From Lycium barbarum (lineage: Eukaryota > Streptophyta > Magnoliopsida > Solanales > Solanaceae), in contig NC_083339.1 in NCBI RefSeq assembly GCF_019175385.1, positions 30,657,637 to 30,721,636 on the forward strand: a stretch of DNA of 64,000 nt, given 5' to 3'. Below the pieces are notes generated by a model. That model was given only the letters and a program-made list of their open reading frames with translations. It was not told the DNA's origin and did not search any database. Of this stretch, positions 34,530 through 45,210 are shown piece after piece (the first letter of the stretch is position 1; each line of letters starts with the position of its first letter). Made by a program: the position numbers and the translations under genes.

Positions 34530-34775
34530 TCCATTGCATTGGCTGTTGACCCTTGTGGTCGGATATGCCCTTTCTCCCTTGTCATGACCCTTTTGGTTGT
34601 ATGTATCTTTATGCTCATTCATGGTAACCTTCTTAGTCTGATATATCTTTATTGTTCACTCTGTGTGTGACCCTTTTGGTCAGATTTGTCTTTACGCTCA
34701 TTTGCTTCGTGACCCTTGCGGCCAGATGTGTCTTTATTACCCATTTTTTGCTGTGACCTTTTTGGTCCTTCTCCG
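34530..34775. repeat. Degenerate GTGACCCTTTTGGTC repeat, about 5 copies
   Basis: Units of about 50-60 bp each contain TGACCCTTTTGGTCAGAT or a variant, followed by TGTCTTTA-GCTCATT. They directly follow the 25-bp array in the 3' untranslated region. Confidence 0.65.
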
Positions 34776-35164
34776 CTGCGCTGAGTTTTGCCTTTCGCCT
34801 TTGTAGTGAGTAAACCGGTTGGCGGCGTGCCTGCTGTCCTGTTAAAAGAAAAACCTACATCCGCAGAAAATTTTTTAGTTTCCTAAGAAGCAAATTAGCA
34901 TCCTTGTCCTCCTGTCTGGTGTTTCCTCTTGCTGCTCCTTTGGACCCTCTTAGATTCGGTATTTCGAGAGATGTTTCTAGGATGTAATTATGCTTTATTT
35001 TTTTGAAAATTCAGAGTAAATTTTTTATAAAATGCACGTCATTTTTCCTTAAAATAAATGTTTGTTTCATTTTTATGTGTCATGACGTGTGTTTTCTTCG
35101 AACAAGATTTTTCGATTCTTCCCGGAGGTATGATTGCTAACTTTCGCGCTGGTTGTATTTTTGA

Positions 35165-35352
35165 GATCTTTCTCAAAAATTCTGCCCCGCTTTTAGGATT
35201 TGGTCTGAGCGATCCTTTCTTTGTCTTGTTATGTAGGAATTTTTAAGGTTCTCTCAAAAATTCTGCCCCAGTGTATTGCTTTACTTCGTCTCTTTCCTCG
35301 TTGACTGTTTCTGATAGGAATTTTTATGAAAACCTCAAAAATTCTGCCCCAG
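35165..35352 (-). repeat. Three PPT-like boxes spaced about 80 bp
   Basis: On the minus strand TGGGGCAGAATTTTTGAG (or CGGGGCAGAATTTTTGAG) occurs near 35188, 35271 and 35351, each preceded by AC-rich and followed by AGAA/GGAA text. The core GGGGCAG is also part of the true PPT at 33407. Confidence 0.7.
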
Positions 35353-35759
35353 TGTAGGGTTGATGTTAGCTGATTCTTGTGCTGACCATTACAAGCTTGA
35401 TCTTGTTGATTTTTTCTCTGCCTTATTGTCTCTGAATTTCCCTAAGGGTTTCTTGGTTTTTCTTTTATGACGACCGAGCTCGAACGCGCCTATGTATCCT
35501 ATCGCAGCAGGAATTCAAGTCGAACGTAGTTCGGAATAAAATAACTGAGTTTTGGTTTTACTAATAATGCGACCGGGTCCTTTATGGACTGCCTACGTAT
35601 CCCACTGTGGGGAAGTCAGGTCATTGCGTAGTTCATTACATAGATGACTTGTTGTTTTTTCTTTCTATTCTCTTACAAAGTACGATTACAAGCAAAAGGT
35701 ACGATTACAAGGAACTAATAATTCGATTACAAGCAAATGGAATCCTAAATGTAGTATCT

Positions 35760-36607
35760 CTTGAGCGCGTCTGCATTGACGGCTTTAGGCCACTCTTGTC
35801 CGTCCATCTCGGTTAGGACTACGGCTTCTCCTCAGAGTACTTTCCTGACCATGTAAGGTTTTTGACAGTTTGGCACGAACTTTCCTTTATATTCCTCTTG
35901 GTGAGGGAAGACTCGCTTGAGCAAGAGTTGTCCGATCTGGAAAAGTCGGGTTTTGACCCGTTTGTTGAAGGCTCGAGACATCCTTTGCTTGTACAACTGT
36001 CCATGGCATACTGCCATCATTCTCTTTTCCTTTATCATGGCTAGTTGTTCATAACGGTTTCTAACCCATTATGCATCTTTTAGCTCTCCCTCTTGGATGA
36101 TCCTGAGTGAAGGGATTTTCACTTCTGCGGGAATGACCGCTTCTATACCGTAGACAAGGAGGTATGGGGTTGCCCCAGTGAAAGTTAGGATTGTCGTTCT
36201 GTACCTCAACAAAGCATAAGCTAACTGATGGAGCCAATTTTTATAGTTGTCGATCATCTTTCTCAGGATTTATTTGATGTTCTTGTTGCAGCCTCTACGG
36301 CCCCATTCATCTGTGGCCGGTAAGCGGTAGAGTTTCTGTGGGTAACCTTGAATTGCTCACAGGTTTTCTTCATCAAATAGCTGTTCAGATTGACACCATT
36401 GTCTGTGATGATGGATTTCGGCACACCGAAATGACATATCATACTATTTTTATCGAAGTCAGCTATAACTTTCTCTGTCACCGATTTGTGGGAAGTCGCT
36501 TCCACCCATTTAGTGAAGTATTCAATGGCGACTAGGATGAAACGATATCCGTTGGAGGCCGGAGGTTCGATGGGTCCTATGACGTCCATTCCCCATGCCA
36601 CGAACGG
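35760..36607 (-). pseudogene. Ogre integrase core and C-terminus
   Basis: The catalytic core is visible between 36601 and 36263: Asp in GMDVIGP, Asp in IITDNGVNL and Glu in NGAVEAATR, with 35 residues between the last two, the D,D(35)E spacing of retroviral-type integrases. A stop follows, then YALLRYRTT, GATPYLLVYGIEAVIPAEV (36257-36069) and a basic C-terminal segment in other frames near 36038-35832. Integrase inserts the cDNA into nuclear DNA. Frame breaks near 36260 and 36060 make it inactive. Upstream lies the zinc-binding part. Confidence 0.8.
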
Positions 36608-36991
36608 CTAAGGCGAGCTCATTGCATGTAATTCTGTGGGGGGAACCTTGATTAGATCCCCGTGTATCTGAAACAGATGGAACTTTAGCACAAATTTACA
36701 GGACTCGTGGTCTATGGTCATCCAGTAATATCCTATTCTCAGGATCTTCTTAGCAAGGATGAATCCATTCATGTGGGGTCCGCATGCTTCCGCGTGCACC
36801 TCTTTTAGCAATTTCGTAGCTTCTTTGGTGTCCACGCACTTGAATAAACCAAGGTAAGCAGTCCTTTTGTATAACACTTCTTTTTTTAAGAAGAACCCAT
36901 TAGCCAATCTTCTAATGGTCTTCTTTTGATTTGCTGAGCTTTCTGGGGATCCTCTCTTTTCTCCAGGTAGGCCTTGATGTCGGCATACCAT
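36608..36991 (-). pseudogene. Ogre integrase N-terminal zinc-binding region, damaged
   Basis: The segment contains VHAEACGPHMNG and KKILRIGYYWMTI, the usual H-H half of an HHCC zinc finger of Tat integrases. The second Cys of the C-C half has become Phe (SCKFVLKFHLFQ), so zinc binding is probably lost. A TAG near 36606 separates it from the core. Confidence 0.7.
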
Positions 36992-37593
36992 GGTTGGCCA
37001 TTCGGCTCGGCCTTGACATGGTCGCAGTGAGCCTGTTATTCTCTCAGTGTGATCTTTAGCGTATCAATGAGAGTATTCTCGGGGTGCTGTATCATAGATG
37101 CTATCATGGCCAATGCGTCTGCAAACTCATTTTAAGCTCTTGGAGTACGCCTAAAATCGATACTCTTGAATCTCCCTCACAATCTTTGTACCAGATTCAC
37201 ATATGGGAGTATCTTATCATTTTTGGTTGCCCAATTTCCTTTTACTTGATTTATGAGCAAATCGGAGTCCCCGATTACCAACAAATCTTGTGTGTTCATG
37301 TCTAAAGCCATCCTGAGGCTGATGACACATGCTTCATATTATGCCATGTTGTTGGTACATCTAAAGTTGAGCTTTGTGTCCATCAAATAGTGTTGTCCTA
37401 TTTATGATATTAACACTGCCTCGATGCCCGATCCCTTGTAATTAACTGCTCCATCGAAGAACAGTCTCCAGCCTGAGTATGGCTTTGCAACCTCTTCTTC
37501 CATTTCCATCACTTTCTCATCTTGGAAGAAAGTCCGTAATGGTTCAAGTTAGTCATCGACAGGACTTTCCGCTAGCAGGTCAGCTAGGGCTTA
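36992..37593 (-). pseudogene. Second (additional) RNase H domain of the Ogre element
   Basis: Across several stops the minus strand gives FFDGAVNYKGSGI, YEACVISLRMAL, VIGDSDLLINQVKG and NEFADALA. These supply the four acidic positions (Asp, Glu, Asp, Asp) of an RNase H fold. A second, better-conserved RNase H after the degenerate first one is a known mark of the Tat/Ogre lineage. Stops occur near 37540, 37410, 37340 and 37130. Confidence 0.7.
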
Positions 37594-39075
37594 TCATTTG
37601 ATTGATGCAATGTCAAATTCGCTCAGTAGCATCTGCCATTTAGCGAATTTTCCCATGGGCATGGGTTGCCGAAAAATGTATCTCAGTGGATCCATTCTGG
37701 ATATGATATGGGTGGTGAACACCGATAAGTAGTGCCTCAACTTTTGAGCAATCCTGGTTAAAGCACAACAGGTTTTCTGTACGAGCGTGTACTGCACTTC
37801 GTAGGATGTGAACTTCTTGCTTAAATAATAGATGGCATGTTCCTTTTTTCCCTCTTCATTATGCTGGGCGAGCATGCACCCGAAAGCATTTTTTGATACT
37901 GACAGGTACAGTAACAGAGGACTCCCTTGCCTAGGCGGCACCAAAACGGGAGGATTGGAAAAATATCTCTTGATTTTGTCAAACGCCTCTTGGCATTCTT
38001 CTGTCCAATTTTTGGGAGCATCTTTCTTGAGTATTTTAAGGATTGGCTCCATAATCACAATTGACTGGGCTATGAACCGTCCGATGTAGTTTAACCTTCC
38101 CAAGAAGCTCATGACTTCTTTCTTGGTCTTGGGAGGTGGTAGCTCCTGAATTGCTTTGATTTTGGTAGGATCCAGTTCAATACCCCTGCGACTGACTATG
38201 AATCTTACCAACTTACCTGCAGGCACTCCAAACTCGTACTTTGCTGGGTTCAGCCTCATATTGAATTTGCAAAGTCTTTCGAAGAACTTGCGAAAGTGCA
38301 CGGTATGCTCTGAGCTTTCCCTTGATTTTATGATCACATCGTCGACATAGACTTCAATATCTCGATGCATCATATTATGAAACAGGGTAGTCATAGCTCT
38401 CATGTATGTGGTGCCAGTGTTTTTGAGGCCGAACGACATTACCCTATAATGGTAAACTCCCCAAGGGGTGATAAAGGCTGTCTTTTTAGCGTCTTATTTT
38501 CTCATGAGTATTTGATGGTACCCGGTGAAATAATCCATGAATGACTGTAGCTCATGCTTGGCGCAGTTGTCTATTAGAATGTGGATGTTTAGGAGAGGAA
38601 AGTTGTCTTTCGGATTGGCCGAGTTGAGATCTAGGTAGTCTACACAGATTCGAATCTTTCCGTCCTTTTTGGGTATTGGCACTATGTTGGCCACCCAAGT
38701 GGGCTAGGACGTCGCCTCTATTATTCCAAACTTGATTTGTTTCTCTACTTCTTCCTTTATCCCGATACTCATGTCTGGCTTAAATGTTCGCATGTTTTGC
38801 TTGACTGGGGTAAAACCCTCCTTGATGGGTAATATGTGGGCCACTATTTCAGTGCTCAATCTCGGCATATCTGCGTATGACCAAGTGAAGACGTCCACAT
38901 ATTCCTTTAACAGAGCTATGAGCTCTTCTTTCTGTGGAGCTCCTAAATGAGCACTGATTCGTGTCTCTTTAACATCCTCTTCGTCACCGAGGTTGATCAC
39001 CTCTGTTTCATCCATATTCGGCTTCTTCTTATCTTTTAATTCTTCCAAGTCTTCTACCAGTCCCTCTGGCATCAT
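37594..39075 (-). pseudogene. Ogre reverse transcriptase and first RNase H
   Basis: The N-terminal part (39075-38704) has YVDVFTWSYADMP and the RT entry region. Then come IVPIPKKDGKIRICVDYLDL (fingers, 38690), SFMDYFTGYHQILM (palm) and, after a stop and frame change near 38490, MSFGLKNTGTTYMRAM and the catalytic YVDD at about 38340-38351. The first RNase H follows (SPLLLYLSVSKNAFGC, YYLSKKFTSYE, KMDPL-like RMDPLRYIF). Its first catalytic Asp is Ser, as is usual in Tat elements. The enzyme copies RNA to cDNA. Two stops and one frameshift inactivate it. Confidence 0.85.
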
Positions 39076-39099
39076 TGTCGATTCATCGTATTCCTCGTA

Positions 39100-39960
39100 T
39101 TCCTATTGACTATTTGCCTCGTTTGTTTCACGACATGTCATAACATTTTCGGTTGTTTTATTATGGTTACTACTGAAAAGTCGAGGCAAAGTAAATTTAG
39201 GTTTATTATTGTTCGTTACGCGTGGTTAGCTAGAAAATTTTCGTTATTATTATCTGATAAAAGTTGCAGTTTTATGTAAATCGAGGCTTTTATTAATTCA
39301 AGAGTAATTGATTATAAACTATGTTCCTGGTTCGGAAAAACGTCAGACCATTTCAATTTTTAATATCATGGAGTAATTTAGAAAAGGCGATCAGTCGGGC
39401 CTCAGTTGATGTCACCGTTTTTAGCAAAAGGTTTTAAGAAAAGTCCATCTTTCTACCGAGGAGCCAAGAGGGGAGTAGATGTCCAATTGTTCAAGCGCTC
39501 TCCTTACCTCAGACTGCGTGTGGTAAGCTTTTCCTGGTTCTCTTAAATGATCGCGTAACATCCCTCTTCTTGAAACAACGACTCAAGACCCCCATCAATT
39601 TTTTCTCTATTCAGCATCAGTATGTTTCTGGTAAATGATTGGTACAGACCCGGAAACGGACGTGGTAGATTCCTTGTTCTGGGTTCTCTTTTGATAACCT
39701 TCGTGAGCTTGTCTTTGCTGGGAACATACCCTAGATTGAAGTGGTAATTTTCTTTTGGGATTGGCACAAGCTCTGTTATATTTTCGAGGTCCCTTCCTAG
39801 GCCCTTTCTTGTTTTAAAAACACTCCTCAGCGTGGTGGAGGCAATCATTTTGTAGACTGTTGGCATTGGTTTATTGATCTCCCCTTCTGCATGAGTGGCC
39901 CCTATGTATTCCACCATATGGAAGTTTGACAGGTAGGGACTCCCCTCGATCACAGGCATG
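39100..39960 (-). pseudogene. Ogre protease-RT linker region
   Basis: A frame at 39959-39543 contains SPYLSNFHMVEYIG, VFKTRKGLGRDLENI and NYHFNLGYVPSKDKL. This segment links protease to RT in Tat-lineage polyproteins. Ogre elements often carry an intron between protease and RT; the stop-rich stretch 39100-39540 could be that intron, but I cannot show splice sites with confidence. Confidence 0.55.
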
Positions 39961-40699
39961 ATGTTGTAAGGATACTTCTGGATATCCTTCTTAGCTGCAA
40001 GTACAATTTCCCATCCCTGCCATTCAAATTTTATGGCCTAGTGCAGAGTTGATGGGACTGCGTCAGCGGAGTGTATCCCGGGTCTGCCCAAGAGCATGTT
40101 ATACTTGGTCGTGATTGCCATGACTTAGAATTCTGCGGTGAAAGAGGCAGGTCCAACTTGGATATGTAGGTCTACTTCTTCCAGGGAATCACTCTGGGAT
40201 CCGTCAAATCCTCTAACGTTCGTGTCGTTCTGGCGGATTTTGCTCATGTCATAGCTGAGCTGTGTTAATATAGTGATAGGGCAGATATTAAGGCCCGATC
40301 CATTATCCACAAGCACTCTCCCTATTGCCTTGCCACTGCACTATGCGGTGATGTTAAGAGCTTTGTTGTGGGAGGTCCCTTCTACTGGCAACTCCTATTT
40401 TGAGAAGTAGATTTTGTGTTCCCCGATGATGTGGGCTACCAATCCAGCCAAGTCTTCGCTGCTCGTACCAGCTGGTACGTGTGCATCATCTAACACTCTC
40501 ATAAGGTCCTGCCTTTGCGATGGGGAGCTAGTTAGTAATGACAACGCTAATATCTGTGCCAGTGTATTCTTCAAATGCTCAACGATGGAGTAGTCTTTAG
40601 GTTGCATGCACCGCCAAAAATCTTCAGCTTCTCGTTCGGTTATTGCCCTCTTTTTGGTGTTTTCATTCCTTATAGCATTTGAGCCAACTCTTCAGGAGT
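39961..40699 (-). pseudogene. Ogre aspartic protease region
   Basis: The minus strand reads DYSIVEHLKNTLAQILALSL and DLMRVLDDAHVP (40607-40395), the conserved lead-in. Next, at 40316-40125, VLVDNGSGLNICP holds the catalytic Asp in a D-N-G-S form of the active-site loop, and VRGFDGSQ follows. Stops near 40345, 40120 and 40040 break it. The region starts abruptly at 40704, where the solo LTR interrupts the reading frame shared with the gag end at 43158. Confidence 0.75.
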
Positions 40700-41339
40700 G
40701 TAACTATCATGACCCAAACCAATGGGCCATGACTAGTGCCTGAGCTGGACACTCGTATACGAACCTGCTAGATATAATCAGACTGAAGCTAAGGACAATA
40801 CGGAAATTTGTAAAAGCATGCTGTAAACTCATAATATCATATATCAGAATGAACCTGTCTCCTGGGGAGTCACACCAAAACATAAAAAAATATAAAAGCC
40901 AACAAGACTGCTACTATATACCGGAATATCCAGAGCGAACTGCGTCGATATAGCTGTTCAAACATATATACAACCCACACATGTCTACAAACCTCTAAGA
41001 GCATAACAGTGATATATGACGGGTCAGGGCCCCGCCGTACCCCTGAACATGCATAAGTTTATATCAAAAGGATTTGTACAAAAATGACTCAAGCTCCGGA
41101 ATAATGGAGCTCTCCAAGCAGCTGAGCAGAAGTCCTAGGCTGGAGGATCACAAAACTGAGTGTTTGTACCTGCGGGCATGAAACGCAGCCCCCGAAGAAA
41201 GGGGGTCAGTACGGAAAATGTACTGAATATGTAAAGCATGAAGTACAGTAATGAAGATCATGACTGAATGAAAAGATGACAGGAAACAAGTATGATAACC
41301 AAGGATACCAATGCATTTGTGCCTTATGAGATGAGTCAT

Positions 41340-42032
41340 GCATATAGATACTCTGTATAACATACTCGGCCCATTATGGGACTCGGTGAAATATAAATAT
41401 ATACCGTCTAGTGAGGGACTCGGTGAAAAATAAATATATACCATACCCGGCCCATTATGGGACTCGGTGAAATATAAATATATACTGTACCCGACCCTCT
41501 AGTGAGGGACTCGGTGAAATATAAATATATATCGTACCCGGCCCATTATGGGACTCGGTGAAATATAAATATATACCGTACCCGACCCATTATGGGACTT
41601 GGTGAAATATAAATATATACCGTACCCGACCCTCTAGTGAGGGACTCGGTGAAATATAAATATATACCGTACCCGACCCTCTAGTGAGGGACTCAGTGAA
41701 ATATAAATATATACCGTACCCGGCCCTCTAGTGAGGGACTCGGTGAAATATAGATATATATCGTACCCGGCCCTCTAGGGAGGGACTCGGTGAAATATAA
41801 ATATATACCGTACCCGGCCCTCTAGTGAGGGACTCGGTGAAATATAAATATATATCGTACCTGGCCTATAGGGGACTCGGTGAAATATATATATATATAT
41901 ATATATATACAGTACCCGGTCGTCTAGTGAGGGACTCGGTGAAATACAAATATATACCGTACCCGGCCCATTATGGGACTCGGTGAAATATAAATATATA
42001 CCGTACCTAGCCCTCTAGTGAGGGACTCGGTT
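41340..42032. repeat. 44-47-bp LTR minisatellite, about 15 copies
   Basis: The unit combines GTACCCGGCCCTCTAGTGAG or GTACCCGGCCCATTATGG with GACTCGGTGAAATATAAATA TATACC. The two variants (47 and 44 bp) are intermixed, which indicates repeated unequal exchange or slippage. One unit has expanded its AT part (41888-41910). There are no unique spacers. Confidence 0.95.
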
Positions 42033-42845
42033 AAATAATGCAATGAAAATGTGCACGAATATTAGGAGCAATCATGTACAAAATGAATCATCATTCGGGA
42101 TTCGAGAGAATAAATAGGATGAACCAACACTTGGGTGACCAAAGACAACTGTCATGTCAAGTACTACTGAGAACTAGAGTTCATTGGAATCATATATGTT
42201 CGTCGTTAGTTCACTTTATGTAATTCATTCCAAAGAAGGAAGAAGGGATAGCTTTACATACCTGTTCAACCTCCAATTATCTACAGTTATTCGTCCGAGC
42301 TCGTAAGTCTACATTTAAGAGGATTTACACTATTATTAGACTCATCATAGTATACTTGTGCTAAGCTTTCAAGTTAAACTGTTCTATATCCTGCCGAAAA
42401 TCGGGCAGCATCTCCCCTGTTTATATGCCTAGCCCGAAATCTCAATTCAGCAACCAACAACAACAACAACAATACCAACATCAATAACATCATTTCTAAC
42501 ACCAACATGTACCATAAAATATCCCTTGCAACATTTTCCAATTTTCACAGCCAACAACTTTATTATACGACCATTTAACCACTCTATCTTCGTGAATAAA
42601 CCAAAAATAATATTAATAAGGGGAGATTCATACCTTACTCTTGGTTAAATAATAATATCTTCAATATCCTCTTTGAATCCACGTCAAAATCCACCGCACA
42701 ACAACACTAGAATTACGATTATGCGCTACTCGAGCCTCAACTAATTGAAATCACTCCAATTCTTCACTTTCTTTATGACAAAAATACCCCTATATGTGTG
42801 CTGAGCTTAGAGACTGATTTTGTGTGGAAAAAATAAGGCTTGGTC

Positions 42846-42853
42846 CTTTTATA
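42846..42853 (-). promoter_or_regulatory. TATA box of the solo LTR
   Basis: On the minus strand TATAAAAG follows the palindrome cluster and precedes GACCAAGCC leader-like sequence. It is the best TATA box in this LTR. Confidence 0.6.
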
Positions 42854-42861
42854 GAGTGATA

Positions 42862-42970
42862 AAGTCGGTGGAACCGACTTAATCATTGACCTTCGCGAAA
42901 GCCGCGAACGCGATGGTCTAGAATATTTCTGGCCATCGCGAACGCGGGCCCCATGTCGCGAACGCGTAGG
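42862..42970 (-). promoter_or_regulatory. U3 palindrome cluster (GCGAACGCG type)
   Basis: AAGTCGGT-GGA-ACCGACTT (42862-42880) is a perfect 8-bp-arm palindrome. It is followed by CTTCGCGAA, CCGCGAACGCGATGG, CCATCGCGAACGCGGG and TCGCGAACGCGTAG. The cluster sits just upstream of the TATA box on the minus strand. The 13-mer CGCGAACGCGTAG (42957-42969) recurs exactly in the unrelated LTR at 46150-46162. Confidence 0.6.
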
Positions 42971-43157
42971 GCAAATCTGCCCAGTTCAACCAGATTTTCG
43001 TTTTTCACCCGTTCGACCTCCACTCCTTCTGATACTTCTCATACATGATCTTAAACTCTCATAACCATAAGATAGGCGTATATCACTCCAGATCGCAATT
43101 AAAACAACTAACACCTAATGAACCTCAACGTCCAAAATGATGAGGTGTAACAGTAAC

Positions 43158-44246
43158 ACCTCCTTGAGCAGGTTCCACAGGCTTGGTCTTTTTTAAAGTA
43201 GCCAAATTTGAGAAGATGCGGGCATACGATTCCTTGAAGACTGTAAAATCATATCGCCAGATCTGAGTTCCCGCGGTGACTCTTTTTCTAAGGATAATAG
43301 GTTCATGGACTAGCAGGGTGTGTGGCCCCCACAAAGTCCCATTGATCCTATCATAGATCAAGCTACAAATTCTCCTCCTTAATCCCAGACACTCATTTAG
43401 GGTATAACCCGCCTGGTTGTAGTGAAACGGTCAACTTTTGTACACGTATACTAACTCAGGCAGCGACAGCCTAGCCCTAGTGGTGCAAGACACTCCCGTG
43501 GCTACCATCCTTTCATATAATTCCTTATAGGTGACGGGCCGTGGGACCACGCTAAATGGGGAGGAATAGGATTTGAAGGCTATACCCCAGCAGGCGGGTT
43601 CAGAAGGGCCTGCCCTCCCAAAATTTTCTGGTTCTATCATGGAGGCTGCCGGTACCAGCATAGGTGAGGGTGCATAGAAGTCAGACCCATCGATAGTTGG
43701 AGCGTAGTAGTCAGATTCGTCATTCACATCATTCTCTTCTTCTGCAAACTCGGGAAACATCTCGAAGGGTTGTTCTTCTCCTTCAACCTCTATGTCGACG
43801 AGATTTAATTCTTCCTCTTCCATATCTCGGGGCATTTCTTCTTTCTCTTCCGGTTCCTCTTCCTCAGTGGGTTTCTAGGCTTCTTGTTGAGGCTCCGACT
43901 TTTCTTTCGGGTCTGATTCTGCTACCCACGGGTTGTATCTAACTCCTTGGTTTTCAATTACTCCTTCCGGAGTCCCCTCTCTAGGCATCACATGCCTCCT
44001 CTCTAAGGGTATATAGTTCAGCACTAATTCCCTTACTTCTTCTAGGATATTCCCACAATATTGTTCTTTGAGTATGCTCTTTGGCAGGTTCGCAACCATT
44101 TCAAGTAATCTGTCTACTTCCTCAATTATCTTTCCTATTTTTGTGATGTACTTTTCCATCTGTATGACCTTATTCTTCAGCATCTCAGCTGTCTTTCCCA
44201 AAGTCTGCGTCTCTAGTTCGCTTTGTCTTGCCGTCTTGTAAGTCAA
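43158..44246 (-). pseudogene. Ogre gag remnant (coiled-coil N-part and C-terminal part only)
   Basis: The 5' piece (44246-43875) reads ETQTLGKTAEMLKNKVIQME and EEVDRLLEMVANLPKSI, probably a coiled coil. After a stop an acidic stretch follows (43835-43700), then PVTYKELYERMVATG and, past another stop, FHYNQAGYTLNECLGLRRRI, which matches the usual C-terminal gag segment before protease. I cannot find the central capsid core that should lie between, so a large internal deletion is likely. The frame is then cut by the solo LTR ending at 43152. Confidence 0.6.
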
Positions 44247-45210
44247 CCTTTTATGGAGATAATTTCGGGTAAGTTTTAAGCTTGATGGTTTTTCTTTTGG
44301 GTACGTAGTTTAGATCATCGGATGAAATGTACTCAAGCTTTAATGTATGATAGCACACATAACAAATAGGCATGTGAAGCACGTAGCAAGCATTCATGTA
44401 ACTTGCAGATATTTATACTACTTGCGTTCCTAAGGCCTTTTTGAGTTAAGGCTCTCTTAATCGTTTGAAGCATGCAAGTGCCATTTGTGAAGGTGAACCA
44501 TTTCCCCAGAAAATCATCATTAGTTAAAATAATAAAAATATCTTCCCCGATGGGATTACAAAGATAATGAAGCCAACATGGGGCTTGATATAAAGCAGTA
44601 AAATCAGCAGGGTTCTCTTCTAGTTGCTGATGTCGATGCTTGACTCGTCTTGGCCTTCTTGACCCTTCGAAGAGTGGTCTGAATCTGAAGCCGTGCTTCA
44701 TACATTTCCATCCTGATTATCACCGGATCTGTTTCTTCTAAAATCTTGGCCAAATGCTCATTTGTGCTTTCCAGACATTCCTTCAAACTCTCTTCTTCTC
44801 GAGCATCATGAGGAAGTAGGGGCCCTGGTATGGATGCATAGGCCAAGAGTCTCTGTAGCGACTCATGATACCTTAGGTCACACCCTGCCTCGAATCTGTT
44901 TGGAGCTAAAGTATCTGGACCCCAACTCACGCGATTATTCCATTCTTTGAGGATCACCCTGGCATTCTTGATTTTCTGCTTTGTGTGCTCGATGATGAAC
45001 TGCTCAGGATTCCCTACCTGAGGTATCACTTGCCTTCTACAAAATTGTCTTAAAACCCGAGATGGATAATAAGGACGGATTCTTCGAACCCCTGCTAATG
45101 GCACAAAGGGGGAATTCTTGCCTTGAACCACCATGATTTCAGATATGAAATCAGGAAATATCCACTGGATCCTATCTTCAGTCAACTCTGTAAAGAAGCG
45201 GGCCTACGCC

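Larger units (their letters stand above)
33429..35760 (-). other. Ogre 3' untranslated region, repeat-rich
   Basis: About 2.3 kb lies between the integrase remnant and the PPT. It holds a 25-bp tandem array (34076-34495), a looser GTGACCCTTTTGGTC array (34530-34770), three PPT-like TGGGGCAGAATTTTTGAG boxes (35170-35350), and four copies of a GCCTACGTATC...GTAGTTC module (33552-33596, 33714-33757, 35488-35532, 35591-35634). There is no coding domain. Long 3' regions with such repeats are known in Ogre/Tat elements. Confidence 0.7.
40705..43152 (-). mobile_element. Chromovirus-type solo LTR in the Ogre gag-pro region, TSD GTAAC
   Basis: On the minus strand it starts TGTTACACCTCATCATTTTG (43152) and ends at TGGGTCATGATA (40705; the usual CA end is now TA). 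GTAAC flanks both sides (40700-40704, 43153-43157). It holds a 15-copy minisatellite (41340-42030), a TATAAAAG box (42853-42846), a U3 palindrome cluster (42862-42970), and TACTGACCCCC / GGGGCCCTGACCC blocks like other chromovirus LTRs. Length is 2448 bp. Confidence 0.9.

Noticed and set aside
33995..34622. Three overlapping His/Arg-rich minus-strand frames
   Set aside because: All three come from one 25-bp tandem repeat with no stops in any phase; they lie in a 3' untranslated region.
41340..42032. CRISPR-like look of regularly spaced repeats
   Set aside because: Units are contiguous with no unique spacers, in a plant LTR; it is a minisatellite.
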